A stretch of 64,000 nucleotides of DNA, from the NCBI RefSeq assembly GCF_002993365.1, contig NZ_PVNP01000196.1, positions 20,912-84,911 on the forward strand, in the 5' to 3' direction. The translations under genes were made by a program, and so were the position numbers. This stretch comes from Marisediminitalea alba (GTDB taxonomy: Bacteria; Pseudomonadota; Gammaproteobacteria; Enterobacterales; Alteromonadaceae). The notes under the pieces are model-generated. The model was not told where the DNA came from and ran no database searches. It saw only the letters and a program-made list of their open reading frames with translations. Positions 26,591 through 35,149 of the stretch are shown in pieces; within the stretch, counting starts at the first letter, position 1; each line of letters begins with the position of its first letter.

Positions 26591-27058
26591 ATCCCGGTTT
26601 TGCAACGCAAAGACCGGGATCTCCCCTATTACACAGTCCGGTTTTATCCCGGAAACTCCGTAAGGGGTTATCCGGGATCTCCCGCCATTTCTGACTATTT
26701 TTATCCCGGTTTTGCAACGCAAACACCGGGATCGCCTCTATTACTGACTATTTTATCCCGAAACTCCGCAAGGGGTTATCCGGGATTGCTATTAGGGCTC
26801 ACTTTAATACGGCATACCGTAAGCGGCTTTAGTCGCTACCCGGTATCTCATGAAAAGTTTTGCTCACACAATAAGACTACTGACTTTTTAGCAGATCCCG
26901 GCTCAGCGGCCGGGATGACATAACTATAAATCGTCATCCCCGCATGCTTTAAGCGGGGATCTCCTGACGTGATATTGTGGGTTTATTATATCCTTGAGGA
27001 AAAAAGCTGTTTGAGACGAGCCAGCCTTTTTAGAAGATCCCGGCTCGGCGGCCGGGAT
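26591..27058. repeat. Cluster of REP-like palindromes
   Basis: A gene-free stretch of 573 bp (26569-27141) holds at least seven palindromes sharing arms ATCCCGG or ATCCCCG and the complement, at 26591-26620, 26646-26678, 26703-26732, 26755-26786, 26895-26916, 26936-26960 and 27037-27058. An eighth, weaker one (ATACCG ... CGGTAT) is at 26814-26846. The first four alternate as A-B-A'-B', where A and A' have a GCAACGCAA-type loop and B and B' a CTCCG-AAGGGG-type loop. This implies duplication of a two-element unit. No associated transposase gene was seen. Confidence 0.85.
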
Positions 27059-27090
27059 GAATGTAAAATTCAGCCGGTATTACGTATTGA

Positions 27091-27138
27091 GGCAATTCCT
27101 GAGGGCTATCCCTGAGGGCAATCCCTGAGGGCAATCCC
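27091..27138. repeat. 13-bp tandem repeat, 3.7 copies
   Basis: Units at 27091-27103, 27104-27116 and 27117-27129 plus a 9-bp partial unit (27130-27138). The consensus is GGCAATCCCTGAG, with differences at two positions. It lies 3 bp past the end of the RDD gene and follows the REP-like cluster. Confidence 0.85.
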
Positions 27139-27141
27139 GGC

Positions 27142-28083
27142 TTACAAACCGGACGGATTAAACTCATAACTACCTACATCCCAACTCGACCAGATACCAA
27201 TGTCGTAGCCGTAATAGAGGTCGACAGAGATAACATCTTTGTCCATGGCATCGGGATAATGCACTAACACTTTTTCAGCTAATTCCCTTGCATATTCCAT
27301 ATCATCCACACGATTGGAATCGATATATACAGCCAGATCTACGCTTTTCTGCGAAGTATTTCCCTGGTCCGAGGGTTCGGCGTAATAGCTGGTTGAGCTG
27401 TCCATAATCCCAACTTTATTAACTCCAGGTTCCTGCATTAATGCGGCCCGCGTTGCGAGCATCTGTTCAAACTCGCCGGAGGAAAAAACTATAAAGATAG
27501 CTCTAGGGCTGATAAAACCAATTATGAACAACAGTGCAACGATTACCAGGTGTGGCTTCCACACCTCTCTGACTTCCTCCTGTTGTGCATCAGCATAAAC
27601 TACATATGTACCAACGACCAGGTCGTGCAGGGATTGCCGTGTTCGCCGGTTAAACACGTACAAATACAGTATCGAGAAGGAACCGCCTATAAGGAGGGCC
27701 CCTATGGGATACAGGAGCCAGAAATCAGAACCGTCTGCTGGTAGAAAATCAACCTGTAAAGCAATAGGGATACCGTAAACACAATATCTCAGCAGTGAAC
27801 GCCCCAGCGAAATAGTCTGATTATTACCGTCGACAACCCGAATACCCAGAAGCCTTTTACCCAACGTCTGGCCTTCGGCGTAGCGACTGTTCATCACGCC
27901 GAAATAACCCAGTGAGAGAAAGAAGCCGATGAATACCGACCAGCTACCCATTTGTATAAACACCGATTCGAGCACCACCCCCAGCGCAAATCCCCCCAGC
28001 GCCAGTAATATTGAGTCGACAATCAGTGCGACAATTCGCCGCCAGAATCCGGATATCCAGGGTAAATCAGGTTGCTGAGTCAT
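27142..28083 (-). CDS. RDD-family membrane protein with extra C-terminal domain
   Basis: 313 residues. The RDD domain (about 8-165) carries the family motifs: the arginine in FWRRIVALIVDSILLALGGF, then GQTLGKRLLGIRVVDGNNQTISLGRSLLRY and the aspartate-rich NRRTRQSLHDLVVGTYVV. It has about three TM helices, a further TM near 180-200 (LVIVALLFIIGFISPRAIFIVF) and an extracytoplasmic domain of about 110 residues. That domain has no family I recognise. Some RDD proteins act in ion exchange; no function is assigned here. It is flanked by repeats on its 3' side. Confidence 0.8.
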   Translation of the reverse strand: MTQQPDLPWISGFWRRIVALIVDSILLALGGFALGVVLESVFIQMGSWSVFIGFFLSLGYFGVMNSRYAEGQTLGKRLLGIRVVDGNNQTISLGRSLLRYCVYGIPIALQVDFLPADGSDFWLLYPIGALLIGGSFSILYLYVFNRRTRQSLHDLVVGTYVVYADAQQEEVREVWKPHLVIVALLFIIGFISPRAIFIVFSSGEFEQMLATRAALMQEPGVNKVGIMDSSTSYYAEPSDQGNTSQKSVDLAVYIDSNRVDDMEYARELAEKVLVHYPDAMDKDVISVDLYYGYDIGIWSSWDVGSYEFNPSGL

Positions 28084-28308
28084 TTTCCATTCCTTATGTG
28101 CTTTGACTGACTGATTAGGCGCATTAAATGCCTGAGAAGCCGCTGCCAGATAATATTGTTATTCGCTTTGCTAACCCAATATAGCAAGCATAATCAGAAT
28201 GTTAAGCAAAAAACCGCCAATAAAACACCTTGTTACAAAGGCTGCTGGTAATCCGTCACAACTAGCCTTAGGCTATTGTTACTTAACTCATTACAAAGAC
28301 ATACGGCA

Positions 28309-29385
28309 ATGCAACGTAAAACCGTTAATGCCTTACGAAAACTGGCACTGGTTGTTGTGATATCCAGCATAGCCTTGTTCGCGCCAGTTAAAGCTCTTTT
28401 CATCTATCTGGCGCCACAGAGCGAAGATATTCAGACCGAGCTCGACCGTGCCATCGATAGTGGCATTGCGGGCATGATTGTTCATGTAGACGCTGGCAAA
28501 AATACACTGCCGCAAAGTTATGCTGCGGGCTTGCATAACAGGCAAACCTAACAACCAGCGCAGACCGACGCACTGTTTAAAATAGCCAGTGTAAGTAAAC
28601 TTTATGTGGCAGCGGCGGTGACCCGCCTCGCAGCGAATGGCCAGCTGGATCCCGACGCCTCGTTACTTGAGTATCTCCCACAACAAAGCGCCCGGATAAC
28701 CCAAGCCGAAAATATTACTCTGCAGATGCTGGTGCAGCATCGAAGTGGTATTGCCAATTATACCGACGACCCGGCATTTAACTGGTTTGAACCCTTTGAT
28801 GAAGCCAGCGTGACCGAAAGAAGCCTGGCTTTGATTTACGATAAGCCAGCCTTATTTGAGCCGGGAACAGATTATGCCTACTCCAACACTAACTATCTGT
28901 TGCTCGGCCGGATAATGGATAAAACGCTGGGTTACAGTTACCGCGACTATATCCGTAAAGAATTTTTGCAGCCACTAGGATTACAACATACCTATGGGAT
29001 GTTAATCGAACCGTTACTCCCCGCACTAATGAGTGGTTATGTAACAGGATACGATGCTGACCTGAAAAGCCTCGCCTTTAAAAGCCCTGCCGGTGCTATG
29101 GTAGCCACCGCAGAAGACGTTGCGGTTTTTCTCAGAGCACTTAATGATGGCTCATTACTTACTCAAAAAGAACAAGCGCTCTATAACAACCTCTACGTTA
29201 ATAGTCATGATGGCTGGTTACCGGGCTATTTAAGTTTTGCGCGGTATGATGAACCAACCGATACCGTGGTGGTGATGTTTGCCAGTACCAGCGGCGATGA
29301 TCCCTGGCTGATTTGTGACATCATTTACCGGCGCATACTGAAAATAGCCGACCAACGCAGACATACCGCCAGTACCGGCCAATAA
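28309..29385 (+). pseudogene. Serine hydrolase (beta-lactamase/PBP4* family) interrupted by an in-frame TAA
   Basis: The frame encodes an N-terminal TM or signal helix (LALVVVISSIALFAPVKALFIYL), then a class C beta-lactamase-like domain. Its motifs are the nucleophile SVSK (in LFKIASVSKLYVAAAV), YSN (YAYSNTNYLLLGRIMD) and HDG (SHDGWLPGY). A TAA at 28549-28551 falls between residue 80 (HNRQT) and QPAQTDALFKIASVSK, just before the nucleophile. The frame is unchanged on both sides, so it is a nonsense interruption. The next in-frame start (GTG near 28606) lies after SxxK, so a restarted product would lack the catalytic serine. I chose the ATG at 28309; a TTG 33 bp upstream is possible. Confidence 0.85.
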
Positions 29386-29731
29386 TGATCTGTTTTAGCC
29401 TCTGACTGCTATCAATGACTAGGGGCTGTTGATCTTTGCTGTACGAATTTTGGTCTATATGAAAGCATTTTAATCGCCAAACAGTCCTGCAGGCATAGTT
29501 GTTCTACGTCAAAGGGCTGTGACAAAGAGTAAAATGCTTTCATGACGACCCCTTCGGGCAGCGCCTGTGTGTCATTTATACTGTGTTGACTGTTTTTGAT
29601 TTAGCCCACTAGACCTGCAAACAGTCGCCTTGTCTAAATGACACACAGACTGCTGCAAAAGTGTACAGCAAAGATCAACAGCCCCTAGTGATATGAATTC
29701 TCGCGCCTGATAAAAGCTATACGGAGAAAGT
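29386..29731. other. Gene-free spacer holding a MITE-like element
   Basis: 346 bp without a credible gene. Nearly all of it is the palindromic element at 29418-29689. The last 40 bp carry the start region of the downstream bax-like gene, with an AGGAG-like GGAGAAAG 6-7 bp before its ATG. Confidence 0.6.
29418..29689. mobile_element. MITE-like element with 27-bp perfect inverted ends
   Basis: Perfect inverted repeats of 27 bp (29418-29444 and 29663-29689) begin ACTAGGGGCTGTTGATC. CTAG at both ends (29419-29422, 29685-29688) could be the target duplication, giving a 262-bp element that starts GGGCTGTTG. Inside are two further perfect 14-bp inverted pairs in series: 29459-29472 with 29530-29543, and 29565-29578 with 29635-29648. 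There is no transposase. A 4-bp CTAG duplication would fit mobilisation by an IS5-group element; that link is inference. Confidence 0.8.
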
Positions 29732-30460
29732 ATGATTAACCTTAAAAATAACAAAGTATTGCTGACTCTGGTTGCCATCCTGGTGGCTATCGCCATTTGG
29801 TTTGCCTTCTTTAGCCGGGTAACGCCCCCGGACTTCTCCCAGTACCAGGCTGGCCCAGAACGTAAAACAGCATTTTTTGGCTACTTTGAGCCCCTGGTAG
29901 CCGATGTGAACAAGGACATACTGGCCGACAGAGCCCAAGTGAAAGAAGTCTGCACAGCGGATGCCGAAAATGACGCCGCCCTTTCTGATTTGGCGGTTCA
30001 GTATCGGGTGGATAAAACAGATGTTGAGGCAGAGTCACTGTGCACAGTCTTACTGCGCCGGGTAGATATCGTGCCGGCTTCGTTGGCGCTGGCTCAGGCT
30101 GCAAACGAAAGCGCCTGGGGCACCTCACGGTTTGCCCAGCTGGGGAATAATTTTTTTGGCCAGTGGTGTTTTGTGAAAGGCTGCGGCATCGTGCCGAACG
30201 ATCGCGGCCAGGACCAGGTGCATGAAGTTGCGGATTTTCGCTCACCCCGCGACTCCGTTGCCAGTTACATGATGAACCTCAACAGTCACGATGCTTACCG
30301 GCCGTTAAGAAACATTCGTCAGTCGTTGCGGAAGCAGGATGCTGATATTACCGGCATTGAACTGAGTCACGGATTGAACAGTTATTCAGAGCGCGGTGAG
30401 GAATACGGCAAAGAGCTCAGAGCCATGATTAGCTTTAATAAACTTACGCAGTACGACTAA
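29732..30460 (+). CDS. Bax-like glucosaminidase-domain protein
   Basis: 242 residues. An N-terminal TM anchor (LLTLVAILVAIAIWFAFF) is followed by a glucosaminidase-family domain (about 95-240): VDIVPASLALAQAANESAWGTSRFAQLGNNFFGQWCF. This contains the probable catalytic glutamate in NESAWGTSRF and two cysteines (WCF, GCGIV). DFRSPRDSVASYMMNLNSHDAYRPLR follows. It matches the E. coli Bax protein group, which may trim peptidoglycan, in length and wording. It is likely anchored to the inner membrane facing the periplasm. Confidence 0.85.
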   Translation: MINLKNNKVLLTLVAILVAIAIWFAFFSRVTPPDFSQYQAGPERKTAFFGYFEPLVADVNKDILADRAQVKEVCTADAENDAALSDLAVQYRVDKTDVEAESLCTVLLRRVDIVPASLALAQAANESAWGTSRFAQLGNNFFGQWCFVKGCGIVPNDRGQDQVHEVADFRSPRDSVASYMMNLNSHDAYRPLRNIRQSLRKQDADITGIELSHGLNSYSERGEEYGKELRAMISFNKLTQYD

Positions 30461-30485
30461 CACGTCAAACAGCTTAAGCAACTGA

Positions 30486-30992
30486 CTACCGGGTAACCAC
30501 TTTACCCTGTTCGATAACCGCACCTGCCGGGATAACAGCCCCCGGCAGAACCGTGCAACCTTCACACAGTACCACGTTATCGCCGATTTTAACGGGGTTG
30601 GCCTGTTGCCACCCTGCTTTGCGTTTTGCTGCTTCCAGCGGGTGCGTGAGCGACGCAATCACAACGCCATTCTCAACTCTAACATTTGCGCCAAACAACA
30701 CGGGCGCAGCATCCAGGATCACTACCCTGCTCCCCATAACAACCGGATTATCCGCGTGAATATTAATTCCGTAATCACAGGCAAAGTCATTACCAACTGC
30801 GGTACTTTTGGCGTTGGGTAAAAGCTGGCAGACAAGCGCCTGTCGTTTTGCCACTTCGCTCAGCGGCAGTTGATTTAGCTCATTGCATAATCGCTTAGCC
30901 AGCTCGCGCGCTTGCACTAATTGTGGATGGTGGGTCTGATACCACTGGCCGCTGTATATTTGCTGCCAGATAGCGTCCTGAGGTTCGGTCAT
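30486..30992 (-). CDS. Maltose/galactoside O-acetyltransferase-like protein
   Basis: 168 residues. The N-terminal helical Mac domain (about 10-60) is followed by left-handed beta-helix hexapeptide turns: GINIHADNPVVMGSRVVILDAAPVLFGANVRVENGVVIASLTHPLE. The catalytic His is in SLTHPL. VKIGDNVVLCEGCTVLPGAVIPAGAVIEQGKVV follows. Proteins of this type acetylate sugars from acetyl-CoA in the cytoplasm. It is slightly shorter than the usual 180-200 residues and some canonical Mac-family wording is changed. It converges on the bax-like gene with a 25-bp gap. Confidence 0.82.
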   Translation of the reverse strand: MTEPQDAIWQQIYSGQWYQTHHPQLVQARELAKRLCNELNQLPLSEVAKRQALVCQLLPNAKSTAVGNDFACDYGINIHADNPVVMGSRVVILDAAPVLFGANVRVENGVVIASLTHPLEAAKRKAGWQQANPVKIGDNVVLCEGCTVLPGAVIPAGAVIEQGKVVTR

Positions 30993-31034
30993 AATAAGAT
31001 CGGTAAACAGAATATTCCCCGATGGTAAGCCACA

Positions 31035-31063
31035 AAAAAGCCCGCAACAAGTGCGGGCTTTTT
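31035..31063 (-). terminator. Terminator of the rpsP-rplS operon
   Basis: A stem with arms AAAAAGCCCGC (31035-31045) and GCGGGCTTTTT (31053-31063) and a 7-nt loop, followed on the minus strand by a run of U residues. It lies about 30 bp past the rplS stop and is also usable from the plus strand. Confidence 0.9.
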
Positions 31064-31094
31064 GAAGTTAACAGTAACGCAAGGATTAGTAATC

Positions 31095-31454
31095 TTAGTT
31101 AAGCTTCTCTTTGATACGTGCAGATTTACCTGAACGCTCACGCAGATAGTAAAGCTTGGCGCGACGCACTGCACCGCGACGTTTCACTTCAATAGAAGAT
31201 ACCGCCGGGCTGTGTGTTTGGAACACACGCTCTACGCCTTCGCCACTTGAAATTTTACGTACTGTAAAAGACGAGTGAAGACCACGGTTACGCTTAGCGA
31301 TAACAACACCTTCGTATGCCTGAAGACGTTCTTTGTCACCTTCAGTTACACGAACTTTAACAATCACTGTGTCACCTGGGCCGAACGCAGGAACATCAGT
31401 TTTAAGCTGTGCTTGCTCAATTTTTTTGATGATATCTTGACTGACTTTGCTCAT
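31095..31454 (-). CDS. rplS: Ribosomal protein L19
   Basis: About 119 residues. [56 protein letters not shown] and [19 protein letters not shown] are standard L19. Two adjacent ATGs exist; I take the second because GAGAGG is then about 5 nt upstream instead of 2. It is a 50S subunit protein at the subunit interface. It is the last gene of rpsP-rimM-trmD-rplS, with a terminator directly after it. Confidence 0.96.
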   Translation of the reverse strand: MSKVSQDIIKKIEQAQLKTDVPAFGPGDTVIVKVRVTEGDKERLQAYEGVVIAKRNRGLHSSFTVRKISSGEGVERVFQTHSPAVSSIEVKRRGAVRRAKLYYLRERSGKSARIKEKLN

Positions 31455-31472
31455 CATATCCTCTCATCCTAG

Positions 31473-32234
31473 TTAACTGTCATCTTGCTGCAACGACGCC
31501 TGAAATGCTTCCAGTAACCGTTGTTGCTCCTCAGTCAGAGCTAGGTCGTTTAATAACTCAGGGCGGCGCAACCAGGTTCTACCTAAAGATTGTTGCAGAC
31601 GCCACTGTCTGATTTTTTCGTGATCACCGCTTCTTAACACAGCAGGTACCGCTTTACCGTCGAGTACTTCCGGGCGAGTATAGTGTGGGCAATCCAGCAA
31701 ACCATGGGTAAATGAATCTTCAACTGCAGAATCACTGTGACCGAGTACTCCCGGCACTAACCGTGCAATTGCGTCCATCATCACCATGGCAGGCAGTTCG
31801 CCGCCACTTAACACGTAATCACCAATTGACCATTCTTCGTCAACATGGCTTTCAATCACGCGCTCATCCACCCCTTCGTACCGACCACACAACAAGATTA
31901 ACTTGTCGTTGGCTGCCAGCGACTTAACGCCAGCCTGGGTTAGCGGTTTACCCTGTGGAGAAAGGTAAATCACTTTACTGTTTTCACCGCCCGCCTGTTT
32001 GGCTGCGGTAATTGCGTCAGTTAGCGGTTTAACCATCATCAGCATGCCAGGACCACCACCATAAGGGCGATCATCGACAGTGCGATGACGATCGTGTGTG
32101 TAGTCTCGTGGGTTAAAGTGTTCAACTGCCAGTGTGCCGTTCTTCACTGCCCGCCCTATTACTCCTTGTTGAGTAAAAGGAGCGAACATTTCAGGAAACA
32201 AACTGATAATGCCGAACCATTTTTCCGCGGTCAC
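31473..32234 (-). CDS. trmD: tRNA (guanine-37-N1)-methyltransferase TrmD
   Basis: 253 residues, with full SPOUT trefoil-knot wording: [66 protein letters not shown] and [31 protein letters not shown]. It methylates G37 of tRNAs to keep the reading frame. It lies between rimM and rplS; the rimM stop directly abuts its start. Confidence 0.97.
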   Translation of the reverse strand: MTAEKWFGIISLFPEMFAPFTQQGVIGRAVKNGTLAVEHFNPRDYTHDRHRTVDDRPYGGGPGMLMMVKPLTDAITAAKQAGGENSKVIYLSPQGKPLTQAGVKSLAANDKLILLCGRYEGVDERVIESHVDEEWSIGDYVLSGGELPAMVMMDAIARLVPGVLGHSDSAVEDSFTHGLLDCPHYTRPEVLDGKAVPAVLRSGDHEKIRQWRLQQSLGRTWLRRPELLNDLALTEEQQRLLEAFQASLQQDDS

Positions 32235-32756
32235 TTAAAACCCCGGATCCCATTCAACCGTAATCACCCGCTCGGTTTTATCTACCGTTTGTACAACAGA
32301 GTCGAATACAAACGGTATTAGTCTTTCTTTCTGACCAAAAGCATCGTTTGCCTTTGCCTTAACGCGGATCACGTCGTTGGCGCCGGTATTAAACACTTCT
32401 TTAACCACACCCAGCTGGTAACCTTGCGTAGTTACCACCTGCATGCCGTTAAGCTCACGCCAGTAAACCTCATCGTCACCCAATTCAGGGAGTTGCTCAG
32501 CGTCGATACTGATATCCAGGTTTTTAATGCGCTCGGCATCATCCCGGCTATCGATATCAATCAGCTTCGCTACGATGGCTTTGCCATGCGGTCGCCATTG
32601 ATCAATCTGATATTCTTTCTCATCAGCCAGTAACCACGGGCTGTAGTCAAAAATACCTTCTGGTACCTCGGTAAAGCTGTTGATTTTGACCCAACCTTTA
32701 ACACCATATGGCGCACCGATTTTGCCAATAACCACTTTGTCAGACGCTTGACTCAT
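32235..32756 (-). CDS. rimM: 16S rRNA processing factor RimM
   Basis: 173 residues. The N-terminal beta-barrel (KVVIGKIGAPYGVKGWVKINSFTEVPEGIFDYSPWLL) and the C-terminal PRC domain with EVYWRELNGMQVVTTQGYQLGVVKEVFNTGANDVIRV and RLIPFVFDSVVQTVDKTERVITVEW are those of RimM. It assists maturation of the 30S head domain. It is the second gene of the ribosomal operon, 27 bp after rpsP. Confidence 0.96.
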   Translation of the reverse strand: MSQASDKVVIGKIGAPYGVKGWVKINSFTEVPEGIFDYSPWLLADEKEYQIDQWRPHGKAIVAKLIDIDSRDDAERIKNLDISIDAEQLPELGDDEVYWRELNGMQVVTTQGYQLGVVKEVFNTGANDVIRVKAKANDAFGQKERLIPFVFDSVVQTVDKTERVITVEWDPGF

Positions 32757-32783
32757 CTAAACCTACCAGAAATTAAGGACAGC

Positions 32784-33035
32784 TTACGCTGCCGCTTTTT
32801 TAGCTTCTTTTACCAAGCTGTTAACGCGCTCAGATAAGCTTGCGCCAACACCAACCCAGTACTCTACACGCTCAAGATCTAAACGCAGACGCTCAGCCTG
32901 ACCTTGTGCAGTTGGGTTAAAGAAACCGACGTTTTCGATGAAACGACCGTTTCTTGCACGGCTGCTTTCTGCAACCACTACTTGATAAAATGGACGCTTT
33001 TTGGCGCCACCACGCTGTAAACGAATAGTAACCAT
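32784..33035 (-). CDS. rpsP: Ribosomal protein S16
   Basis: 83 residues beginning [41 protein letters not shown], the S16 signature. It is a 30S assembly protein and the first gene of the operon. ffh, which precedes rpsP in many relatives, is 18 kb away here. Confidence 0.97.
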   Translation of the reverse strand: MVTIRLQRGGAKKRPFYQVVVAESSRARNGRFIENVGFFNPTAQGQAERLRLDLERVEYWVGVGASLSERVNSLVKEAKKAAA

Positions 33036-33120
33036 AAATGCCTCAAACTCGTTGTAGCGTTACCGTTAACTTACCTTTTCAAACCCTGAATGAAATACAT
33101 ACAAGGCGAAAGGCCGCGGA

Positions 33121-33148
33121 ATTATACGTATACGCAATGAAATTGCAA
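33121..33148 (-). promoter_or_regulatory. Promoter of rpsP-rimM-trmD-rplS
   Basis: On the minus strand TTGCAA (33148-33143) is followed, after 16 bp, by a perfect TATAAT (33126-33121). A GC-rich stretch (TCCGCGG) just downstream resembles the discriminator of stringently controlled ribosomal promoters. Predicted 5' UTR is about 80 nt. Confidence 0.6.
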
Positions 33149-33305
33149 GGCTTATCAGCGATTAATTGCCCTGAACAGGCAGAATAAAACGAACCCGAAA
33201 GTAACCTGGCTCCTCCTTTACACTCCTTAACTCATCTTAACTGGGCATCGCAACGACTCTCACTCATAATACTCACAACATAACAATCACTCCCGTGGTA
33301 ATGCA

Positions 33306-35039
33306 TTGATATTAACCAAAGACGTACTGATATGGCTGGCGCAGTTACTTAAGCCCTATAAACTTAAAGTCGTTTGTGCAGTTATCGCACTTACTGTTGC
33401 GGCTGCCGCCTGGCTGCTGCTCGGACAGGGCATTAAGCTTACTGTTGATGAAGGACTCAGCGCCGGCAACATCAACCGGCTGGATGCAGCCATTGGCTGG
33501 GTTATCCTGTTTGCCGTGGTGGGTTGCCTGGCCACTTACTTTCGCTTTTATCTGATGACCTGGCTCGGCGAGCGTATCAGCGCCGATATTCGTATTCAGG
33601 TATATCATCATCTGCTTACTCTGACGCCCGGCTTTTTTGCCGAAATCCGTACCGGCGAAGTGATTTCCCGCTTTACCAACGATACCAGTGTTATTCAAAC
33701 CGTTGTGGGCATGAGTTTATCCATGGCCCTGCGTTCGCTGGTGGGATTTGTGGGCGCACTTATATTAATGACCTTTACCAGCCCCATGCTGACCTTGTGT
33801 GTACTGGTGGCCGTGCCCTTTATTCTGGTACCGCTCAAACTTATTGCCCCTAAAGTGCGCCATTATTCACGCCTTAGTCAGGACCGCATTGCCGACATGG
33901 GCTCACAAATAGATGAAACCCTGCACGAAATTATGGTGGTGCAGGCATTTAATGCAGTATCCGGCGAACAACAAAAATTCACCCAGAAGGTTAGCTCAGC
34001 CCTGCAGGCCGCTGCCACGCGCATCCATTACCGTTCAATGTTAATCGGCGTGATTATGCTGGTGAGTATGCTATCGGTGATTGGTATCGGCTGGCTGGGG
34101 ATCAGGCAAGTCATGAGCGGCGACATCAGCGCGGGCCAACTCTCAGCATTCCTATTTTATGCCGTACTGGCCGGCAGCAGTATAGCCACCATCAGCGAAG
34201 TCCTCGGTGATATTCAGCGTGGTGTGGGTGCCAGTGAACGGCTGCTTGAACTGCTCGCCACCACTGCCAATAACAATTCTGGCCAGGTAGTGCTGCCAAC
34301 ACTCGACTCGCCGCCCAAAATCAGTTTTGAACAGGTGAACTTTGGGTATACCGCTTACGCCACTTTATTCAAAGGTTTCTCTTTGCAGGTGCAACCAGGC
34401 GAGTGCGTTGCGTTAGTAGGCCCAAGCGGTGCGGGTAAATCGTCTTTATTTCAACTGCTCCAGCACTTCTACCCTATTCAGGGCGGCGCCATCAAACTCA
34501 ATGACAGCCCGGTTACCGAGCTTACCCTCGACAGCCTGCGTCAACAAATTGCCCTGGTGCCCCAGGAACCGGTCATTTTTGCCAGCACGGTGATTGAGAA
34601 TATTCGCTATGGCCGGCCCTACGCCAGCGAAGCCGAGGTGGTTGAAGCGGCAAAACAGGCGTTTGCCGATGACTTTATTAATGAGCTCAGCGACGGTTAT
34701 CACACTCAACTCGGTGAACGCGGCGTAAAGCTCTCAGGTGGTCAGCGTCAGCGTATCGCTATTGCCCGCGCGTTTCTGGCGGATCGCCCGGTGCTGTTGC
34801 TTGATGAAGCCACCAGCGCACTCGACGCGGTAAGTGAGTATAAAGTCCAGCAGGCACTTAAGTACCTTATAAAAGGACGCACCACACTCGTGATCGCTCA
34901 CCGTCTGGCCACGGTACAAATGTGCGATCGCATCGTTGTAATGGATAACGGCACGGTCAGAGGCTCGGGAAAACACGGGGAATTAATCAAAAGCGACACC
35001 CTGTATAAGGAGTACGCCGAGTTGCAACTCATTCCCTAG
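33306..35039 (+). CDS. ABC-type exporter, MsbA/multidrug half-transporter
   Basis: 577 residues with six TM helices fused to a nucleotide-binding domain. It has Walker A GPSGAGKSS, signature LSGGQRQRIAIARAFLADRPVLLLDEATSALD and H-loop AHRLATV. It should homodimerise to export lipids or drugs. The only available start in this frame is TTG (33306), without a strong ribosome-binding site. It is the first gene of the 18-kb segment between rpsP and ffh and is separated from the RND operon by 110 bp. Confidence 0.9.
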   Translation: MILTKDVLIWLAQLLKPYKLKVVCAVIALTVAAAAWLLLGQGIKLTVDEGLSAGNINRLDAAIGWVILFAVVGCLATYFRFYLMTWLGERISADIRIQVYHHLLTLTPGFFAEIRTGEVISRFTNDTSVIQTVVGMSLSMALRSLVGFVGALILMTFTSPMLTLCVLVAVPFILVPLKLIAPKVRHYSRLSQDRIADMGSQIDETLHEIMVVQAFNAVSGEQQKFTQKVSSALQAAATRIHYRSMLIGVIMLVSMLSVIGIGWLGIRQVMSGDISAGQLSAFLFYAVLAGSSIATISEVLGDIQRGVGASERLLELLATTANNNSGQVVLPTLDSPPKISFEQVNFGYTAYATLFKGFSLQVQPGECVALVGPSGAGKSSLFQLLQHFYPIQGGAIKLNDSPVTELTLDSLRQQIALVPQEPVIFASTVIENIRYGRPYASEAEVVEAAKQAFADDFINELSDGYHTQLGERGVKLSGGQRQRIAIARAFLADRPVLLLDEATSALDAVSEYKVQQALKYLIKGRTTLVIAHRLATVQMCDRIVVMDNGTVRGSGKHGELIKSDTLYKEYAELQLIP

Positions 35040-35149
35040 CCCGCAAACATACCATTAGCGATAATACGAATTATTAACAATAAAATAATAATGCTCCCTC
35101 TTTGTGTTAACTACGTAGCAGTTGGTGATAGAGGTATTCAGGAAGCGAC

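Noticed and set aside
26591..27140. CRISPR array
   Set aside because: The repeats are palindromic, of unequal length, unevenly spaced and lack unique spacers of constant size; no cas genes are present.
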